Source of the DNA: Bacteroides sp.
GTDB taxonomy: Bacteria; Bacteroidota; Bacteroidia; Bacteroidales; Muribaculaceae
Length of the DNA: 38,606 nt
Direction: 5' to 3'
Assembly (NCBI GenBank): GCA_014802265.1
Contig: JAAVCP010000073.1
Coordinates: 1-38,606, forward strand
Both the position numbers and the translations under genes were made by a program. Positions 16,668 through 25,300 of the stretch are shown here, one piece after another (the stretch's first letter is position 1; each line of letters begins with the position of its first letter). Below the pieces are notes generated by a model. The model was not told the origin of the DNA. It saw only the letters and a list, made by a program, of their open reading frames with translations, and ran no database searches.

Positions 16668-16766
16668 ATCGGAACATTCCCGGCTGTCAACCTCTCATTT
16701 GTGCGCCCACTGATCTGCTTCATTGTAGTTGGCATCTACGGACAACGCACCTCCCACATAAAATAA
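16668..16766 (+). pseudogene. Truncated second copy of the fucP 3' end
   Basis: These 99 bp align without gaps to 12869-12967, the end of fucP; I count 15 mismatches. The reading frame is kept to the same stop: IGTFPAVNLSFVRPLICFIV, then VGIYGQRTSHIK. Most differences are synonymous; only three or so residues change. The fragment therefore diverged as a working coding sequence before it was cut off. It has no start, and nothing homologous precedes it. It begins 9 bp after the module B regulator stop, so module B sits between a full fucP and an orphan fucP tail. Confidence 0.88.
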
Positions 16767-16803
16767 CGTTACTATATAAGGTTGGTCAGGAAGTTGGAAG
16801 AAT

Positions 16804-16837
16804 TTTGCAAGAAAATGAAAAAATTTTTGTACTTTTG
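16804..16837 (+). promoter_or_regulatory. Promoter of the YeiH-type transporter
   Basis: TTTG (16804-16807), a 22-nt spacer, then TACTTTTG (16830-16837), a full TAnnTTTG match. The spacer is at the long end. The leader to ATG 16939 is about 95 nt. Confidence 0.6.
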
Positions 16838-16938
16838 CACCATATATTTCCTCAGATGACTAATTGACAATGCAACTGAGAGAATATTGAAGTTTTCCAA
16901 TCAACTTCATTAATAACCCATTTGACAAAATTAATTTC

Positions 16939-17970
16939 ATGGCTTTAACATCAGATTCGACACTCTCAAAAATCGGCGCCCCACTTTATTGGGTGCTCCT
17001 TGTAATTATGATATTTCCCTTCGACATTGTGTTCGGGGAGCAATATCAGTTTGTATCTCCACCCGTGGCCCTGTTTGTCGGGCTGGCGTTTGCTTTCATC
17101 TTCGGCATTCCCTACCCCAAGTTTAACAAGAAGCTCTCCAAGTATCTTTTGCAGGCTTCAGTGGTGGGTCTTGGGTTCGGAATGAATCTTCAGAAGTCAC
17201 TTCAGTCTGGAGCAGACGGAATGATTTTCACCATAGTTTCAGTGATTGGTGTCATGATAATAGGGGTTCTGCTTGGCAGGTATATGGCAATCAATGAGAA
17301 AACCTCTTACTTGATTTCGTCAGGCACAGCCATCTGCGGAGGAAGTGCTATTGCTGCTGTAGGACCGGTGTTAAAAGCTGACCAGAATGAGATGGCAGTA
17401 TCGCTCGGCGTGATATTCATTCTCAATGCCATCGCCCTCTTCATATTCCCGCCAATGGGACACTTCTTCGGTCTTACCCAGCAACAATTCGGCACATGGG
17501 CTGCCATAGCAATCCACGACACAAGCAGTGTGGTGGGAGCCGGTGCATCATTCGACCAGATGTATTTCCCCGGAAGCACTGAGGCTTGTGACCTCGCCAC
17601 TCTTATCAAATGCACACGTGCCCTCTGGATTATTCCTCTTGCCTTCTTCACTATGTGGTTTTTCCGCAACAAAAAAGGGGGTGAAGGAAAAGCGAAGGTT
17701 TCGATTCCATGGTTTATCCTTCTGTTTGTGGGGGCAATGATTATATCCACCTACACCCCGGAGAGTACCATGAGCGTAATGGGTCCCATCTATAAAGCCC
17801 TTGTGATGATTGCGAAGAAAGCATTGGTGGCAGTCTTGTTTGCCATTGGAGCCAGCCTAAGCCTTAAGGTCATCAAACAAGTGGGTGTCAAGCCCCTTAT
17901 CCAGGCACTAACCCTATGGATGGTAATCGGGACAACGAGTCTTTTCGTAGTAATGTACACTATTGATTAA
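16939..17970 (+). CDS. YeiH/UPF0324-family membrane protein, putative anion exporter
   Basis: The 343-residue protein has about ten membrane helices and the family signature stretches. These are 'KYLLQASVVGLGFGMNL', 'YLISSGTAICGGSAIAAVGPVL', 'GTWAAIAIHDTSSVVGAGASF', and a C-terminal 'LFAIGASLSLKVIKQVG'. The length is usual for UPF0324. Members are called putative sulfate exporters by family annotation, but the substrate is not settled. It has its own promoter (16804-16837). The UbiA-like gene starts 10 bp after its stop, so the two probably share an mRNA. Neighbours give no clue to the substrate. Confidence 0.88.
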   Translation: MALTSDSTLSKIGAPLYWVLLVIMIFPFDIVFGEQYQFVSPPVALFVGLAFAFIFGIPYPKFNKKLSKYLLQASVVGLGFGMNLQKSLQSGADGMIFTIVSVIGVMIIGVLLGRYMAINEKTSYLISSGTAICGGSAIAAVGPVLKADQNEMAVSLGVIFILNAIALFIFPPMGHFFGLTQQQFGTWAAIAIHDTSSVVGAGASFDQMYFPGSTEACDLATLIKCTRALWIIPLAFFTMWFFRNKKGGEGKAKVSIPWFILLFVGAMIISTYTPESTMSVMGPIYKALVMIAKKALVAVLFAIGASLSLKVIKQVGVKPLIQALTLWMVIGTTSLFVVMYTID

Positions 17971-17980
17971 CGTCATAATT

Positions 17981-18919
17981 ATGTCACCAATAACAGATTT
18001 TATAACCCGCCGAAGCCAAAGTTCCCTTATGATGGGAGTCGGTGCTGTGTTTGCAGGAATGGCAGCCGCCACCCTACACGGCAACGCTGAATACCTACCC
18101 GCTACTTTATGCCTTCTGTTTGTCATCTTCATGCAGCTGGCAGGCAACTACTATTATCTCTATTATGACGAAAGTAAGAATTGCGGCACTTTCATAGATT
18201 CCCACATACAGCACACCAATCCTATTTCCGTCACTATGCTCCGGGAATTCAGCTATGGCGTAATGCTGCTTGCTTCTATGATAGGAGTTACGCTGGCAGC
18301 AATGGGAGGCTGGTGGGTGTTTATCATAGGTATAATTATTGTGGTGTTATCATGGTTCACATGTGGAGGGGCACTCCCTTTATTACGCACACCATTTGGA
18401 TTGATCCCGACTTTCCTTCTTTTCGGTCCGCTATGTGTGATTACAACATCCCTGATTCAGTCAGCGCGTGAAGCCAAGGAGATGCTCAACTGGTTTGACC
18501 TTACTCCCGCAATCTACATTAGCGTAGTGATGGGGTTGATGGCAGTAAACGCTTACCTGCTTTACGGATATTCCACTATCGTCACTGACTTGCGCAACTC
18601 CAAGCAAAGTTTTGCCAATCAATCGGGGCGACGCATCACACGCACGGTATTTTTAATCAACGGGTTGGTTTATACTACCGTGTCAGTATTCATGTGCATT
18701 AATCTTCATCTCGATTTATTGGCGCTTAACCTACTTCCCACCATAATATGTTTTATCATAGACATCTATATATGGTGGAAGATGCGTGCAATGCCACGTT
18801 ATAGATTGAAAGAGCTGGTGCCGTTAGGCACACTCAATATGCTAATAATGGGGCTGCTTTCATTTATTATTTTTGAATTGACGGGCACACCAGACGACAG
18901 CACGTTCACATTCTTCTGA
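17981..18919 (+). CDS. UbiA/MenA-like polytopic membrane protein with altered active-site motif
   Basis: From ATG 17981 the protein has 312 residues and about nine helices. A TTG at 17963 would overlap the upstream gene and is less likely. The pattern of the UbiA prenyltransferase family is visible: 'AGNYYYLYYDESKN' in the first loop, 'GGALPLLRTPFGLIPTFLLFGPLCVITT' in the middle, and 'STIVTDLRNSKQSFANQSGRR' in the second loop. MenA and UbiA enzymes normally carry NDxxDxxxD-type motifs there, binding Mg-prenyl-diphosphate. Here only Asn56 and Asp63 remain in the first loop, and the second keeps one Asp with the RNSK tail. It may be a diverged MenA (menaquinone) enzyme or a non-catalytic homologue. 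It ends 2 bp before the convergent glycosyltransferase stop. Confidence 0.6.
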   Translation: MSPITDFITRRSQSSLMMGVGAVFAGMAAATLHGNAEYLPATLCLLFVIFMQLAGNYYYLYYDESKNCGTFIDSHIQHTNPISVTMLREFSYGVMLLASMIGVTLAAMGGWWVFIIGIIIVVLSWFTCGGALPLLRTPFGLIPTFLLFGPLCVITTSLIQSAREAKEMLNWFDLTPAIYISVVMGLMAVNAYLLYGYSTIVTDLRNSKQSFANQSGRRITRTVFLINGLVYTTVSVFMCINLHLDLLALNLLPTIICFIIDIYIWWKMRAMPRYRLKELVPLGTLNMLIMGLLSFIIFELTGTPDDSTFTFF

Positions 18920-18921
18920 TT

Positions 18922-19734
18922 CTATGTGCGCGTCAGTGCGCCTTTAAACAAGTAATATAAAGCCGTAGGGAAACCTATGGCTTTTGTTTTACTCATACGA
19001 TATGCCTTTAAAATCAATCGTGGAAACCCGCTTACAGGATAAAGATGAACAATTACATAGCCCTGCCCCATCACTATACCCTTAGAAATCTTGTCTCCAC
19101 TTGTCAATGATGCATGATCACATATATTCCGGGCTATATGACGGCAGCGCAAACCCTTTTTTATTGCCTCATTTACAAATAATTCTTCTTCACCACAAAG
19201 CAATTCAGGCGCACCAATACCCAACATGGGATTAAATCTCAAATCTCCGGCTGAGAGCCTGCGGAAAGCGATCTCCATGCTGGTTACGAAATACCCCTTA
19301 GGCAAGGGGTTTCTTAACTCTACCCCGTCACCAGGATAATGTTTCGGATTAGGAAAGCTCACCCTGAAAGTGGCAAGATCCATCTGGGGATCATCTTCAA
19401 AAGCCTTTATGACATTACTGAAACTGTCAGCATAATATTTCAGATCATCATCGGCAATCAACACCAGGTCTGATGAGCAATGAGCTATGGCATTATTTCT
19501 ATTGTTAGACAATCCGGCAACATCAAGCCTTGCTACAGTGACATCGCTACGAGTCGCAATGGAATCAGGAAGCAGACAGCCCTCATGCAGTTGCCACGAC
19601 ACAACGTAGCTTACCTCCTCCTGAGGAGGAAGAAGCATTGACGCGACCCGGTGAATCCCTTCCCTGCCGTATGTGCAGATTGCCACATCAAGGGTCAGCC
19701 TTTTCCCCCCTCTTTTTTCAATTCTTTGTTTCAT
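18922..19734 (-). CDS. Family 2 glycosyltransferase
   Basis: This 270-residue protein has a GT-A fold. It shows a first strand 'LDVAICTYGREGIHRV', then 'LSNNRNNAIAHCSSDLVLIADDDLKYY' with the DDD metal/nucleotide-sugar motif at 95-97, and 'GEEELFVNEAIKKGLRC' where family 2 enzymes carry the catalytic acidic region. No membrane helix is evident, so it probably acts at the cytoplasmic face. Donor and acceptor cannot be told. Its start lies 2 bp after the stop of the small membrane protein and downstream of tamL, so it is the last gene of that operon. A role in surface glycan synthesis is plausible but unproven. Confidence 0.8.
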   Translation of the reverse strand: MKQRIEKRGGKRLTLDVAICTYGREGIHRVASMLLPPQEEVSYVVSWQLHEGCLLPDSIATRSDVTVARLDVAGLSNNRNNAIAHCSSDLVLIADDDLKYYADSFSNVIKAFEDDPQMDLATFRVSFPNPKHYPGDGVELRNPLPKGYFVTSMEIAFRRLSAGDLRFNPMLGIGAPELLCGEEELFVNEAIKKGLRCRHIARNICDHASLTSGDKISKGIVMGQGYVIVHLYPVSGFPRLILKAYRMSKTKAIGFPTALYYLFKGALTRT

Positions 19735-19736
19735 TG

Positions 19737-20039
19737 TCAGACCGGTTCATCAAGCGGACTCCGCTTTCTATACACTTTTTTATCTTTCTTCTTTACTGAT
19801 GATGACACTGAGTCTCTGCGCCCTTTTTTCTTACCACGCTCCGTGCTGCTCTTTTTGTCTGTCGTACCTTTTGAGGTCAGACTATCGCCATGTAGGAGCA
19901 CCTCAACTTCAGGCGTCATCTCCTCTGCCTCCGATCTTCCGCACATAGCCACTCCCCACCCACAGCCGGTGATGAGTAATGAGATGGCTGCCACCACCAG
20001 GATTCCCCTTCTTTCTGAAGCCGTGAGCGGATTCTTCAT
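19737..20039 (-). CDS. Small single-pass membrane protein, unknown function
   Basis: The protein has 100 residues. One N-terminal helix (ILVVAAISLLITGCGWGVAM) is followed by an acidic stretch and then a very basic Ser/Lys/Arg-rich tail (TTDKKSSTERGKKKGRRDS, then SSVKKKDKKVYRKRSPLDEP). No domain is recognised. It lies between tamL (stop 3 bp upstream) and the glycosyltransferase (start 2 bp downstream), with tight spacing that supports a real operon gene. The charged tail could contact membrane phospholipid or nucleic acid, but this is only a guess from composition. Confidence 0.65.
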   Translation of the reverse strand: MKNPLTASERRGILVVAAISLLITGCGWGVAMCGRSEAEEMTPEVEVLLHGDSLTSKGTTDKKSSTERGKKKGRRDSVSSSVKKKDKKVYRKRSPLDEPV

Positions 20040-20042
20040 GTT

Positions 20043-22358
20043 TCAGAAAGGATAGCCGATGGCGAGGTGGTAAGCAAAAGCATTCTTAAACTTAATATTG
20101 AAATAATGGGGCGTGTCATTGTAATAAGGCACGTGCAGACCATAGCCTACGTCAAAACGAATCACCATCATTCCGATATCCACACGAAGACCGGCACCAG
20201 TACCAAGTGCTATATCCTTAAAGAATGTCCTGCCGTTGAGCTGTCCGCCAAGGCGCAACTCGTCTTTCTTAAGCAGCCATATATTGCCTGCGTCAATAAA
20301 GGCTGCCCCGTGCAGAACGCTTACAATCGGGAAACGGTATTCTGTATTTAACTCAAGCTTAAAAGTACCTGTCTGGTCAAAGTAGCCGTCCCGCAACGAT
20401 TTGGGGGCACGGTAAGAGCCGGGACCTATTGAGCGAACCGTAAATGCCCTGATTGAATTTGCACCTCCAATATAGAACTGCTCTGCATAAGGCACCTGCC
20501 GGGCATTGCCATAGGCATGGGCAGCACCTAAAAAAATACGGGAGACAAGCCACTGGTCAGTGCCACGGATAAGGCGGCGGTTATATACCAACTGAGCCTG
20601 CCCTTTTATAAACTGAGAGAACGGGGTGCCAAACAGTTTCTTCTCCCCTTTCACCCCACAAAGGCTCCAGATGCCGTTGAATATGTTTCCTGCCTCCGTC
20701 ACCGTTGCTGTAAAGTTAATCCCGTTTATACGCGCTCTCTCAAAGAATTTATCGAGCGTGTAGGTATAAGACATCTCCGGAATAAACTGACTTTGGAAAC
20801 TCAACGCCACCGCAGGGTTCTGGCTCATTATGGAGTCAAACTCATGCGTGGTAGAGATAAGCTTATTATAGGTGAGTTTAAATGGGGTAAACTGATTGAC
20901 AGAATGACGTGCGGCACGCCATTCATACGTAATGCCCATATTAAAGTCAGCGAGCTTGAAGTAATGCGGACGGTTAAGTACACTTGCACCTAAGTTAATC
21001 GTTGTCCAGTTAAGCTCGCGGTTAGTGCGCTTTATAAACCTTGGAGCCAGCATTCTGGGAAACGCTAACGAACCATTTATACCAAACTCATAACTGTTGA
21101 ACACGCTGTTGCTGTTACGCCCTGTCTGCCATTCATAATCGGCATTTAAAGTTACGCTAAGACGCTCTCCTCCTCCGAAAAGATTACGGTTGGAAAGCCC
21201 GAATATCAAACCGGGACCAAGGTAACTGTTAGACTTGGACGTGGCATTCACCTCTATTGATGCCTCAATCGGGTCATCAAACTGGCAGAAGGTATATACG
21301 TCAAGAGTAGGATTGGCAGCAGTCGTGTCGGAGGGTACGGGCTGAATCTGTATGTTTCCGAATATGCCGAGGCGTGACAATCTTGTCTGGGTGCGGTCCA
21401 TGTCGCGCACAGAAAAAAGTTTCCCCTCCCTGAAAGTTATGCACGACGGGATCAGGTGTTTTCTAAGTCTTGCCGGCTCCATTACAATAAGGTCGCCGCG
21501 ATTGGTTGATATTGTGTCAGGCTCTCCCGGCGATTCCTTATTGTTGCGAAGAATAGTGGTGTAGATGTTGCCGGTACGATATTGCAGCTTTGCCATATCA
21601 GGCACGTTGTCAGCCACTGTAAGTTTAATGGCTATGCTGCCGGGATTAATAAGAGAATCAGCAAGAAACTCTATATACTCCGGTCGGAAATAATAATATC
21701 CCCGGTTTCTCATTGAGTTGGCTATCCTGATTCGCTCGTCTGACAAAGAGTCAACACAAAAAATCTCACCTTTCTGCAAATAGTGGCTCTTCTTTGCAAC
21801 GGAATCTATAAAGACACTCATCTTGTCGGTCTCGGAAAGATAGATTATGGAATCTATCCGGTAAGGTGACGACATTTTGATAGAGTAATCAACCGCCGCC
21901 TTCTTTTTGTTTCTTTTTCCGTAGGAAATGTCATAGTCTACGGTTGAACCGAAATATCCGTTATTATCAAGAATCTGCTTCATCAGCTCGGTGCGCAATG
22001 CGGGTTTTACTTCACCTATAAGCACATTTGGACGAGCCAACCAATTGTAGAGCCACTTTTTAGGACCTTTAGCAGAATCATTCCAGTTGTTGTAGACCCA
22101 CAATCCTACCGGAATAGGCAGGAACGACACGAGAAATGTGTTATTGGCATCACACGCGGCAGCTGTCTTCAGATTTTCCATTAACCCTACCGGAACTTTT
22201 TCACCGTTGGAAGTGGCTACGTCAAATTTTCCGATACCCGTATAGCGGGCATCTCCCTGAGGCACTCGCCGGGTGGTGGAACATGACATGACAAACAAAC
22301 TGACAATGACTGCCAACACTGCAGGCAGCTTAATACGCATATTCTTATTTTTTATCAT
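20043..22358 (-). CDS. tamL: TamL-type outer-membrane assembly lipoprotein (Omp85/BamA superfamily)
   Basis: The 771-residue protein has a lipoprotein signal (VSLFVMSCSTTRRVPQGD, Cys26) and POTRA-like segments. A 16-strand barrel region covers about the last 400 residues. It contains the Omp85 signature 'FYIGGANSIRAFTVRSIGPGS', and the chain ends in Phe (HLAIGYPF), as outer-membrane barrels do. In Bacteroidetes the TamA role is taken by a lipidated protein, TamL, partnered with TamB. This matches the tamB gene directly upstream, which it overlaps by 14 bp. It inserts or supplies proteins or lipids to the outer membrane. A second ATG at 22340 gives a shorter signal peptide and is an equally good start. 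The overlap suggests translational coupling. Confidence 0.9.
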   Translation of the reverse strand: MIKNKNMRIKLPAVLAVIVSLFVMSCSTTRRVPQGDARYTGIGKFDVATSNGEKVPVGLMENLKTAAACDANNTFLVSFLPIPVGLWVYNNWNDSAKGPKKWLYNWLARPNVLIGEVKPALRTELMKQILDNNGYFGSTVDYDISYGKRNKKKAAVDYSIKMSSPYRIDSIIYLSETDKMSVFIDSVAKKSHYLQKGEIFCVDSLSDERIRIANSMRNRGYYYFRPEYIEFLADSLINPGSIAIKLTVADNVPDMAKLQYRTGNIYTTILRNNKESPGEPDTISTNRGDLIVMEPARLRKHLIPSCITFREGKLFSVRDMDRTQTRLSRLGIFGNIQIQPVPSDTTAANPTLDVYTFCQFDDPIEASIEVNATSKSNSYLGPGLIFGLSNRNLFGGGERLSVTLNADYEWQTGRNSNSVFNSYEFGINGSLAFPRMLAPRFIKRTNRELNWTTINLGASVLNRPHYFKLADFNMGITYEWRAARHSVNQFTPFKLTYNKLISTTHEFDSIMSQNPAVALSFQSQFIPEMSYTYTLDKFFERARINGINFTATVTEAGNIFNGIWSLCGVKGEKKLFGTPFSQFIKGQAQLVYNRRLIRGTDQWLVSRIFLGAAHAYGNARQVPYAEQFYIGGANSIRAFTVRSIGPGSYRAPKSLRDGYFDQTGTFKLELNTEYRFPIVSVLHGAAFIDAGNIWLLKKDELRLGGQLNGRTFFKDIALGTGAGLRVDIGMMVIRFDVGYGLHVPYYNDTPHYFNIKFKNAFAYHLAIGYPF

Positions 22359-25300
22359 CTTTAATCTCTTCTTCGATAGGAGTTACTGTTACAGAATCCG
22401 GCTTCAATGCCTCATCTTTTTTCAATGTCACCTCTTTTGACTCTGACCTGGTGCTGTCATTGCGCTGCAGTCCGAATGTGCGTAACGACATCCATGAAGG
22501 TGTTTTCCAACGGAAAAGGTCACGCAGCGTGGTAAGGCTACGCTTCATCACGAAACCGACGCCCGTCTCCGTTATCTCACCTTCAAGGATACTCTCGAAT
22601 CCGGTGTGACGGAAAAGACGTGCATACATGGTGAGGTCGGTTGTCTGGCGCAGTATGTATTCAAATGAGATGTCATTGATAAGATTCTCAGAGAAATTCT
22701 CGTCGGCAGACGCATCGGTAGTGTAGTTGCCGCCTACGGAAATCTTAAATCTGTTGTCAAACAGAGATTTTGACATCGTGTAGCTGTAAGTCATCGCGCT
22801 TCCGGTCTCTCCGTTGACAGTCTTGTCATATTGGTTGACTCCTAAACTGAGGTCAACTCCTTTCACGTTGTTTGCCAACCAATTGTTAACCTGTGAAGTC
22901 AGGTAATTATAAAGGGTGCCCTGAAGCATATCACTGCTCGCTGTCTTCACTCCCTGACCGGAATACTGACCGGTTATAAGCAATTTCATGGCAGCCGTGC
23001 TCCGCTGCTCAGGGGTCATTGACTGGAGTTCGTTCTCTATGCTCATGTCATCATCTGTGGAAAGATCAAACTGCAACTTAGGGGCTGAAAGATTATTTTC
23101 CACATTCAGTTGCACAAAGAAGTTGACCATGCGTGAATTGCCACCCTCAAGCAGATTTGCCTTCACCTTATCTGTGGCTTTTATATTGAGTGTAGGATTC
23201 ATGACGTCACCGTTCCAAACAACATTACTGTTAGGATCGAATGTAAACTTCTTATTACCCATTACAGGTATGCTGTAGCTCACATACCCCTCACCCAGAT
23301 TAAGCTGGCCGTTAAGCCTCATGTCGCCCATATAATTCTGGAAGTAGCTCAGTTCACCGGAGGGAGAAAGTTCTGCTTTCCCACTTCCGGTTTCCATATT
23401 GTTTTTACTTCCCGGAATCACCACCTCAACCTGCGTGCCAGGCTCAATATTAAGACCTGCCACAATGCGCATTGCTATTGTGGGCGCAACAGAATCAACC
23501 GCTGTCACTTGGGTAGTGTCATTGAAGTTTACAAACTTCACCACGTCACTGGCATCTTGCGCCTGAAGGGCAGCCGCGGTGGGCGACACGGAATAAGTGA
23601 CATCAGTGGCTGATAACACGTTGACATTGGCATTGATGCTGAAATGCTGTATGGGTCCTCTTGCAGACGCATTCATGTCAAGGAAGATCTTACCGTAAAT
23701 GTCGCTCCCCGTTTTCTTGCTATTGTTTATAAGCTGGAAATTCTTTGCATCCATATTCAAGTTGAATGATATGGCAGACAGCTTCGTGGCATCCACCTCA
23801 CCATTCAGCACCAATGGATTCTTATTGGCTCCCCAGATGTCGAAATCTTTCATTCTTAAGAAATTATCTTTCACCGTTATGGAGTCATTGCCAAACGTGA
23901 GCGACGAACCGAGCATTGATATATATACCCCTACGGAATCACATGCCAGATAGCCGGTGAGCTTCGGATCGGCGAATGATCCTGTCATGTTCATGTCGCC
24001 GTTGAGATAACCCGAGAGGCGAGCCACGTCGGGACCCATAAAGGCATTAGCTATGTAGAGAGGGAACTTCGTTAGTTCCAATCCCATAGTCTTTGCCACC
24101 AGTTCTCCGGTCACTGAGTCCGGACGAAGCATCATTTTGGCAGCAAGTGCATCTTTGCCGTCTATCTTAAGGGAAGCGCGTGCTCCGGTGGAGCCATCAG
24201 TGTTATGTGCCGCACGCAACCCGAGGTCAAAGTCACCCACTCTTATTCTATCGTAAGTGAAATCAGAGACATTCACATCTCCCCCGCCATAGAACCAACT
24301 TTTAGTATAGCCAACAGTCAGATCAGCGTCAACTGAGGCTGTAAGCGGCGGCGCGAACACCGACAACTGAAGGAAGTCCTGAACCTTTATATTGTCAAGT
24401 TTAACCTTCAATTCATCGTTGCCTTCCCTCCCCAACTGAGTCTGAAGAAGGATACTGCTCTCATTACTTTGAGCCAAAAGGTTAGCATCTATATGCTTAT
24501 TGTTGAAATTAAAATCAACATGGTTGTCAGTGTTAAATTTCCAGGGAAGATAGGCTATGGTGGCATTCAATGGCGTGAAATGGACAGTGACCAGTGAGTC
24601 GGTCATTGCCCCTGTCATACCAATACGGTAGCCTGTCTCCCCCTTCTGATTCTTTTGAGTCAAAGATACCAACACACGGTTAGAGCCTACATAACCGTTG
24701 AGATTCACATCAGCAAATTCTGCAAGTGCGGTGTTGTTCTTACGGTTGCCCATGTGCACCTGATAATCAAGTAGCTTCCCGCGCTGCATCAAGCTCAATG
24801 AGGCAGTGTCGACCCTCATGCTTGTGTTGGCAATTGACAAAGCCTCTATCTTGCCTGAAATAAGGCTGTCATTTGCAACTTTTCCATAAATGGTGTCTAC
24901 CCTCATGCCCATTGTGTTGAGATATTGACCCACTAAGCCGCGCCCGGAGGCATTCACTCCCAACATAAATGATGGAAGGTTATGTTGTAACCCCTCTACG
25001 TCAAGATCCCGGTTCTTGATCTGCCTAATCACTGACTCGCCTACTAAAGAGAAGGAGTCAATAAGCGGTTTAAGCCCGCTCCCGCTATGGAAAGAGAGGC
25101 GGGTCATAAGTGCATTCAGATTAGCGTCAACAAAGTTTCCGGCGCTTTTGAAATCGAGGGTCAATGCACCCGGCACTGAAAAATACTGGTTGCCGAGCGT
25201 CCATTCCACCTTGTTGAGCTTCATGGCTACATCGTAGAGCCATTTACCCGGGCTTGCACTTCCCTCTACATATATTTCACCTTTCCCCTTGTTGACATCA

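Noticed and set aside
17963..17980. TTG start for the UbiA-like gene at 17963
   Set aside because: It overlaps the upstream stop and adds only six residues; ATG 17981 gives normal 10-bp operon spacing.
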